The notes under the pieces: model-generated
Database searches by the model: none
What the model saw: only the letters and a program-made list of their open reading frames with translations
What the model was told of the DNA's origin: nothing
Translations under genes and position numbers: made by a program
Part shown: positions 58,791 to 64,000 of the stretch, in pieces
How positions within the stretch are numbered: the first letter of the stretch is position 1
Layout of the letters: each line of letters starts with the position of its first letter
Assembly (NCBI GenBank): GCA_911728455.2
Contig: OU452231.1
Location: 21,373,106 to 21,437,105, forward strand
DNA length: 64,000 bases
Direction of reading: 5' to 3'
DNA from: Marthasterias glacialis
Lineage: Eukaryota > Echinodermata > Asteroidea > Forcipulatida > Asteriidae

Positions 58791-59652
58791 ACGGTGCATT
58801 CGGGATGTCCAAGCCTGGATGCTAGCCAACAAATTCATGCTAAATGAAAACAAAACAGAGTTTTTTATAGCATCGTCGCCACATCACTCCAAACGTCTTA
58901 AGCTACTTACCCTCTCGATAGACAAAACAACCATCAAACCTGTGTCATCTGTTCAGAATTTGGGCGTAACCTTTGACAACTCCATGTCAATGAGTCAACA
59001 TGTCACTGGTCTGTGCATGTCCATTAACTATCACATACGCAACATCACAATGATACGCAAATACCTGGACTACGACACCTGTCATTCCGTTGTTCGTGCA
59101 CTTATACTCTCACGTCTCGATTACTGCAACTCTCTTCTCACCGGACTTAAGCAATATGATCTCAACCGCCTCCAAAAACTTCAAAACAAGGCTGCTCGAC
59201 TGATCCACCTGAAGCCAAAATATTCCCATGTCACACCTCTATACACGGCTCTCCACTGGCTTCCAGTTAACCAGCGGATTGTTTTTAGGACGGCATTGAA
59301 CATGTACAAAACTGTGTCAAATATTTTCCCACCTTATATTTCGGACATACTCGATCTCAGCAAACCCAAACGCAAAGGTCTTTGTTCACAATCCAATCTG
59401 GTAGTTCCACGTACCTCAAAGAAGGCTGGGGACCGTGCGTTTTCCATCGCCGGGCCTCAAAGTTGGAACTCTCTTCCCATCACCATCCGGAACGCTTCAT
59501 CAGTCGAACAGTTTAAAAGACTCGTACCATGTAATCGTACCATGTAATTTTTTTTTTTTTTTTAGTTTCTTTTGGATGCATTCTCCCCAAGCGCTTTGTA
59601 TCCTTCGGAAAAGGCGCTCTATAAATGCGTTTTATTATTATTATTATTATAG
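58790..59652 (+). pseudogene. L2-type LINE: RT C-terminal part and 3' end
   Basis: A single open frame from 58790 to a stop at 59547 reads WMLANKFMLNENKTEFFIA, VSSVQNLGVTFDNSMSMSQH, LILSRLDYCNSLLTGLKQYD, RLQKLQNKAARLIHL, LYTALHWLPVNQRIVFRTAL, then KAGDRAFSIAGPQSWNSLP. This is the thumb/C-terminal region of L2/CR1-group RT. The 3' UTR has GCGCTCTATAAATGCG and ends in (TTA)n at 59630-59652, the usual L2 tail. It is 5' truncated inside a 107-bp unit. No stop within 250 codons, so it is one of the younger insertions. Confidence 0.9.
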
Positions 59653-59984
59653 TATAGACAAGTAGCAAAGAAACCTGTAGATGTGGATGTAGTTGGACAA
59701 CACAATGGTAGTTTTCTTCTATGGTCATTTAAATTGTAGTAACAATTAAAGTATTCACTGTAATGTTAGTACTGTGAAAAATGATATGTAACTGCAATTA
59801 AAAATGTTAATATTTCTTAATTATTTGCAGTAAGAATAATACCCAACTGAAGATGAATGAGTGGAAGACTTTTTTTTAACGTCATAGTGGGTAAGATTCT
59901 AAATGGTTGAAGTTGAGAGAACTGTTTATCGCATAGCATCTGCACGAAGATTAAGTATACAAAATGCAGTATACAGTATACAGA

Positions 59985-60320
59985 AAGGGTAGAGAATGTT
60001 GCTGCTCGCTTTTTGAAGAGGGTCTCAAGATATGACCATATCTTACCCATTATTCAGGAACTACATTGGCTGCCAGTCCTTGATTGAATTAACTAGAAAA
60101 TTATACTGGTTAATTGGAAGGATATTCATGGTCTTGACCCCTCAATTACTGAACCTACTTGCAGAATACATCCCGAAACGAAGTCTTCGCTGTTCTGGAA
60201 GCAATGTTCTCGCAATTTAATGAACTAAATCTTCCTTTGGTGTCAGGGATTTTGCATCAGCTGCAACTAATCTTTGGAATGAACTCCTAGACTCGCCCTA
60301 GTCCGAGCGGGACATAGGTA
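59985..60320 (+). pseudogene. Second RT C-terminal remnant (CR1/L2 group)
   Basis: RVENVAARFLKRVSRYDHIL, ELHWLPVLD, then after frame changes VRDFASAATNLWNELL match the same region of the protein as at 59190-59490 but are clearly a different, more decayed family member. At least two frameshifts and several stops. Confidence 0.68.
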
Positions 60321-60775
60321 AACTAAGAGTTACAAAAAAAATGGGGGGCCTGCAATTTCATCCCATTACACACATTTTCAGAAACTTTACAAAAGTTAGC
60401 ATGGGTTAGGTACTAAGAAAAGGGAACAATCCTGAGAGAGTAGATGCTCTATCTCCCATAGTTGATGATGTAGCAAATTTTCCCTGCACAGTTTAAGAGC
60501 AGGGAAAGCCTCAGCGGCTGCTAAATCCAGAGTGTTGGTCAGTTTAAGCGCCACTGGGAGTGGAAGACAAAAACAACAAGAACACTTACGTCCAGGATAG
60601 TTATTCTAGCTTAGTTTCCTTTTTAAATCATTAGTTTAGGTCTGTTCTTTGTAGTCAACTAGTTGCTGCACAGCTCAGAGAAATACCTATTCAGATGTTA
60701 AGGATAACTTTCAATGTAAATACCATAAAACAGAACATCATTTGACCTACATGTACGTTGATCTGATAACATCAC

Positions 60776-61252
60776 AATAGACCGATTACACTTTTCAACA
60801 CAAAAATTTCAAAGAAATTGCTTTCCCAAACTGTGTGACTCCTTTGCCTATTTGAAACTCTGCAAGGCTAGGTATTAATGCTCACTTTTCCAACAATCTT
60901 TACCCTTTTTTTACAGTGATTTAGGCCAACATTACAAACAAAATAACACACGGGTGGCTACATAATAGTCGTCCGACGCCGGTAGTTCATGGTTAAAAAA
61001 AACTCTTTTTAGTAGAAGCCTGTTAAATTATGAAACAGAGATGTGGTTTAAATTAATGCCACAACATACTACTTTAAATAGAGGGGCTGATTAACTAATT
61101 CATCACTTAACGAAAGTAAAATTGACTGTTTTCGAACCCACTCTGTGTCACGGCCTATGCTTTTACACATATTTTTTCATCGGCTGTATGACGTCATACC
61201 CGATAGGGGATCACGTGACCGCATGTAAACATTGTCGCGCAATCGGTCTATT
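60776..61252. mobile_element. DNA transposon family X, inverted shorter copy
   Basis: ATAGACCGATTACAC at the left and GTCGCGCAATCGGTCTAT at the right are the family ends. The interior aligns in reverse with 29140-29540 (TAGTCGTCCGACGCCGGTAG, AGTGATTTAGGCCAACATTA) and with 27857 copy phrases (AAGAAATTGCTTTCC). The right half of the 29-kb copy is missing. It contains one TGACGTCA and a GATCACGTGACC segment. Confidence 0.82.
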
Positions 61253-61589
61253 TTGTTGTCGCGTGTTCTTTATGTAAATCATCAGATTGTCGACAGTGCA
61301 TAATGAAGAGACCAGGGATGAAATTATATGAAGCCCACTTAATATTTTATAAGTCTAAATATTTAAGTGTACTAAACGCCAAATTTAAAATTAACTCTTT
61401 TAGTTATACTTGCACGTAGCGTAGGTTTCCTGCTAGTTATGAACGACTGTAAATGCTTAAGAAATACTTCAAGTAATGCTCAAGCATTACTCAGCTGATT
61501 GTACGCCTGTGTGTTACGTCTTGTACAGCTTGCTAGGATCTCACTTGACAGGCAAGATTAATCCATCATGGGTGAAGCAATGTGTAGCC

Positions 61590-61800
61590 AATCTCCTGCA
61601 TCATTGGGCAATCAGGTTGGCTTTGTGTTATTTTTTTCTTGCTTTTCGTCTCTGTGGTCCCTGGTTTGAATTCTGGACAGGAGCCTTGCATGTGAATTGG
61701 GTTCTCAGTCCCTACCGGATTGCCTGGGTTTTTTCTATTTGGGGTTTTCCTCCCGCATCTAAAACTGACATTTCTTCATCGTCTTCTCTATACACAGGTA
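61590..61800 (+). mobile_element. Possible tRNA-derived SINE fragment
   Basis: GGTTTGAATTCTGGACAGGA resembles a decayed B box followed by a SINE body (GTGAATTGGGTTCTCAGTCC, CCGGATTGCCTGGGTTTT, TCCTCCCGCATCTAAAACTG), a pattern I associate with invertebrate tRNA SINEs. The A box is not clear. A 120-codon frame covers it but is most likely incidental. Confidence 0.4.
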
Positions 61801-62116
61801 TCTTCAGGCTAAGGGGTTACAGTTCTATTTGCTTTTGAGGATTCCTTTGTTTCATTACCAGAAAGATGTTATCATCATCAGCAGTTAGAGATCAATGCAC
61901 AGGGCAAGATGCCTCACTGTCCTGTCAATAAGGAATTACATCTCCTCCATCATCACTCAGGGGTAAGTAAGAAAGTTGTGACCATTATGCAGTTCTACTT
62001 GAAAAGTTTGACAAAGCAATGTATCTTGTTCTGCTTATTCCCACCTGGTAATTGTTACGTTGAATAGTTGTTATACAAGTATGAGGTGTAATAATTAGGA
62101 ACCAGTCTTCACTACC

Positions 62117-62212
62117 TGGTAATGACCGGGTTGGTGGTTGGCTGCTGTTAATTGACCGAGCCCAAGGCCAGGTCCATGAACAGTGGCCAGCCACCAACCA
62201 AGGTGGTAATCA
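62117..62212. repeat. Imperfect inverted repeat
   Basis: GGTAATGACCGGGTTGGTGG then TTGGCTGCTG is mirrored by CAGTGGCCAGCCACCAACCA then AGGTGGTAATCA. Stem about 35 bp with a 25-bp loop. Possibly a small foldback element. Confidence 0.7.
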
Positions 62213-62387
62213 CGTGGTATGCGCGTGCACGCAACAGCAACATTCTCCTGCAAAAAATTTAAAAACAGAAATACGCACAAAACATTTGATTTGATAGTTC
62301 CCAGCACAACATGCACAGTGCATACAGAATTTACACAGCAATACACTTGTTTAGAGGCCGGTCTTTATTTCATGTGTTAATAAACCC

Positions 62388-62446
62388 CCACGTGACCAGT
62401 CTTCGACCAATCAGAGTGCATAAACTCTCCAAGGTATTTATAAATG
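62388..62446 (+). promoter_or_regulatory. E-box, CCAAT and TATA-like cluster
   Basis: CACGTG (62389), CCAATCA (62407) and TATTTATAAA (62435) lie in promoter-like order within 56 bases. No gene follows downstream, and related CACGTG...CCAAT strings occur in elements at 28990 and 30905, so this may be transposon sequence and not a promoter. Confidence 0.2.
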
Positions 62447-63399
62447 CCAGATAAAGCCCAAGCTCAACATTGGTAAACTGACTGTAAATGCATTTATTCG
62501 TTGTTTCATTTGCGAAAAAATTGTAAAAATGCACTCATCATTTTTGTACGCATTCCTAGGGACACTCGCTGAGACAATAGCTAATTTTAATCTCATTTCA
62601 TTTATTAAAAAACGATAACACTTCAGGCAGAAATATTTCAAGTAACGTTTTCTGGCATTATCTTTGTACCATTTAAGGTACATGCAAATCTGTTTCATGT
62701 TTCATGTACTTGTTCTTCAAGGTACTGGAAAGTATTGGTGGTTTAGTGTCTGCAGGAGTCTTCATTTATGAGACTGGACAGCTACGGTTTCAATCCACTG
62801 CACTTTAAGAAACAGCCTATGCCCTCCTACTAGAGAAACGATGTTGCAAGCTTCATGAGAGATATACTGTGTATCTGGAGCAACGCTACCTCAGATTCAT
62901 CAAGTAAAAGAGTATGTCTAAAATCTGAATCTGTCATATAAAAGTATGGTTTTCTCATCACTTTGGCCTGATCTTACTCATTAATTGTTGGTGATATTTT
63001 GTTTCAGAAAGAGCAAGTTTAGCATGATGTTTAGTGCATGCATCATTAATTTATATTGTGCCTGCTATACGTAGTTAAAATTAACAACTATTTATTCCCA
63101 GACAGCTCACAATAAATAACAAAGAAACATTGAAGTGAATTTCTCGCACAGTTAAACCACTTCTTTTTATTTTAGCAAACTTTGCCAATTCTCACATTGG
63201 TCAACAAGCTTGCATTATTCAAACATTCAAAAATATGTAGGGCAAAACCTTTTACCACAAATTATGAATTAGAACAAATTCCGGGCATCCTTGCCCACCA
63301 AATTTTAAGGCACACTTACCGCCTAAAAACTATTCGTACTAGGCATGTATGTTTTACCAGTTGTCATGCTTGTCACGCATGGGAGTGCCACAAACAAAC

Positions 63400-63560
63400 A
63401 ACTTGGCATGCTTACCACAAACAACTTGGCATGCTTGCCACAAACAACTTGGCATGCTTGCCACGAACAACTTGGCATGCTAGCCACAAACAACTTGGCA
63501 TGCTTGCCACAAACAAACAACTTAGCACGCTTGCCACCATTATGGGCCTGCCTTGCTTGC
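63400..63560 (+). repeat. 23-bp tandem repeat, about six units
   Basis: AACTTGGCATGCTTGCCACA repeats at 23-bp steps, with one unit extended by an extra AAAC. The phrase TTGGCATGCTTGCCA is nearly palindromic. A 165-codon frame crosses it, but the frame rotates with each unit. Confidence 0.9.
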
Positions 63561-64000
63561 CCAGAAAACTTGGCACGGTTGCCAGAAAACATTGCTCATG
63601 TTTTTCACCAAAAAGCTTACCACCAATAAAGAATACAAATTGTGTACGTTTATCCCCAAATAATTGTTATTATAATTAATCGTAAACTGATCAATAACAG
63701 TTTAAAGCAGCAACTAAGGTACTTAAAACCACTGAGTGTTTCCACCGTTTGTACATACAGTTGGACAATTAGCCCCACCTGAATAAGTGGATGCTATACC
63801 CAGTGTTTACAAAGTGTGGATTGAAAATTTATGTAAATCGTACTAGCTACTTAATTACTTATCCAAACTAAATTAGCTGAACCTGAGTACTTGTGGTGAC
63901 GACGTGCAAGCTTCCAAAAGTGGCATTCAAATCTTTAAATAATAATATTTATTCATTAATTCTCTTTTAAAGCCAAGTAGGATTCTTAAAGTGCCTTACG
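63561..64000. other. No feature seen
   Basis: AT-rich sequence without a supported gene or repeat. Confidence 0.4.

Noticed and set aside
61189..61196. Solitary TGACGTCA as an extension of the CRE module domain
   Set aside because: It belongs to a DNA transposon copy and lacks the ETS and nuclear-receptor motifs.
63182..63679. 165-codon frame on the + strand
   Set aside because: It spans the 23-bp repeat, whose length is not a multiple of three. The peptide shows the same unit in different frames, so it is incidental.

Overview
This is a stretch of animal nuclear DNA, AT-rich and dominated by repeats and dead transposable elements. There are no operons and no long uninterrupted host genes. 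The only convincing host coding sequence is a few exons (24.8-27.3 kb, + strand) with consensus splice sites. They encode a von Willebrand C-type cysteine module and the C-terminal half of a discoidin (F5/8 type C) domain. That pairing, the repeat styles (tRNA-derived SINEs, Penelope-, RTE-, L2/CR1- and DIRS-like retroelements, hAT and palindromic MITEs) and the base composition suggest a marine invertebrate deuterostome. An echinoderm is my best guess, but this is inference, not proof.

Layout. 0-1.7 kb: Penelope-like reverse transcriptase remnant (minus strand) and an unknown ATG-less ORF. 1.76-8.84 kb: an 80-bp satellite of about 85 units, interrupted by a tRNA-derived SINE and a palindromic MITE. 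8.84-10.79 kb: a DNA transposon with 27-bp terminal inverted repeats and TA ends; its left flank is satellite and its right flank is a different repeat. 10.8-22.9 kb: a repeat domain of modules carrying an inverted ETS-type site pair, nuclear-receptor-type half-sites and paired consensus CREs. It includes a recent 3.13-kb tandem duplication and a hairpin minisatellite. 22.9-27.3 kb: introns and exons of the VWC/discoidin gene, with two palindromic MITEs. 27.8-31 kb: DNA-transposon copies, a 145-bp hairpin and a G-run. 33.2-34.5 kb: RTE-like element with its endonuclease part inverted relative to its RT part. 36.4-42.0 kb: a duplicated unit of about 2 kb; one copy holds a 5'-truncated RTE insertion and the other is the empty site. 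Both copies contain exon-like AG...GTAAG blocks. 42.2-43.8 kb: DIRS-like gag/RT remnant (minus).

44.5-59.7 kb: a composite repeat made of an exon-like block with strong splice signals followed by a 107-bp tandem array, present about three and a half times. It has been invaded by a piggyBac-like MITE, a hAT element with a BED-finger exon and a perfect 8-bp target duplication, a CR1/Jockey-type LINE and an L2-type LINE. 59.9-64 kb: another RT remnant, a further copy of the 27.8/29.1-kb DNA transposon family, a SINE fragment and a 23-bp tandem repeat.

No genes here work together as a pathway. The main interest lies in the structure: regulatory-motif-dense repeats, duplicated splice-competent blocks, and several paired filled and empty insertion sites that date insertions relative to duplications.
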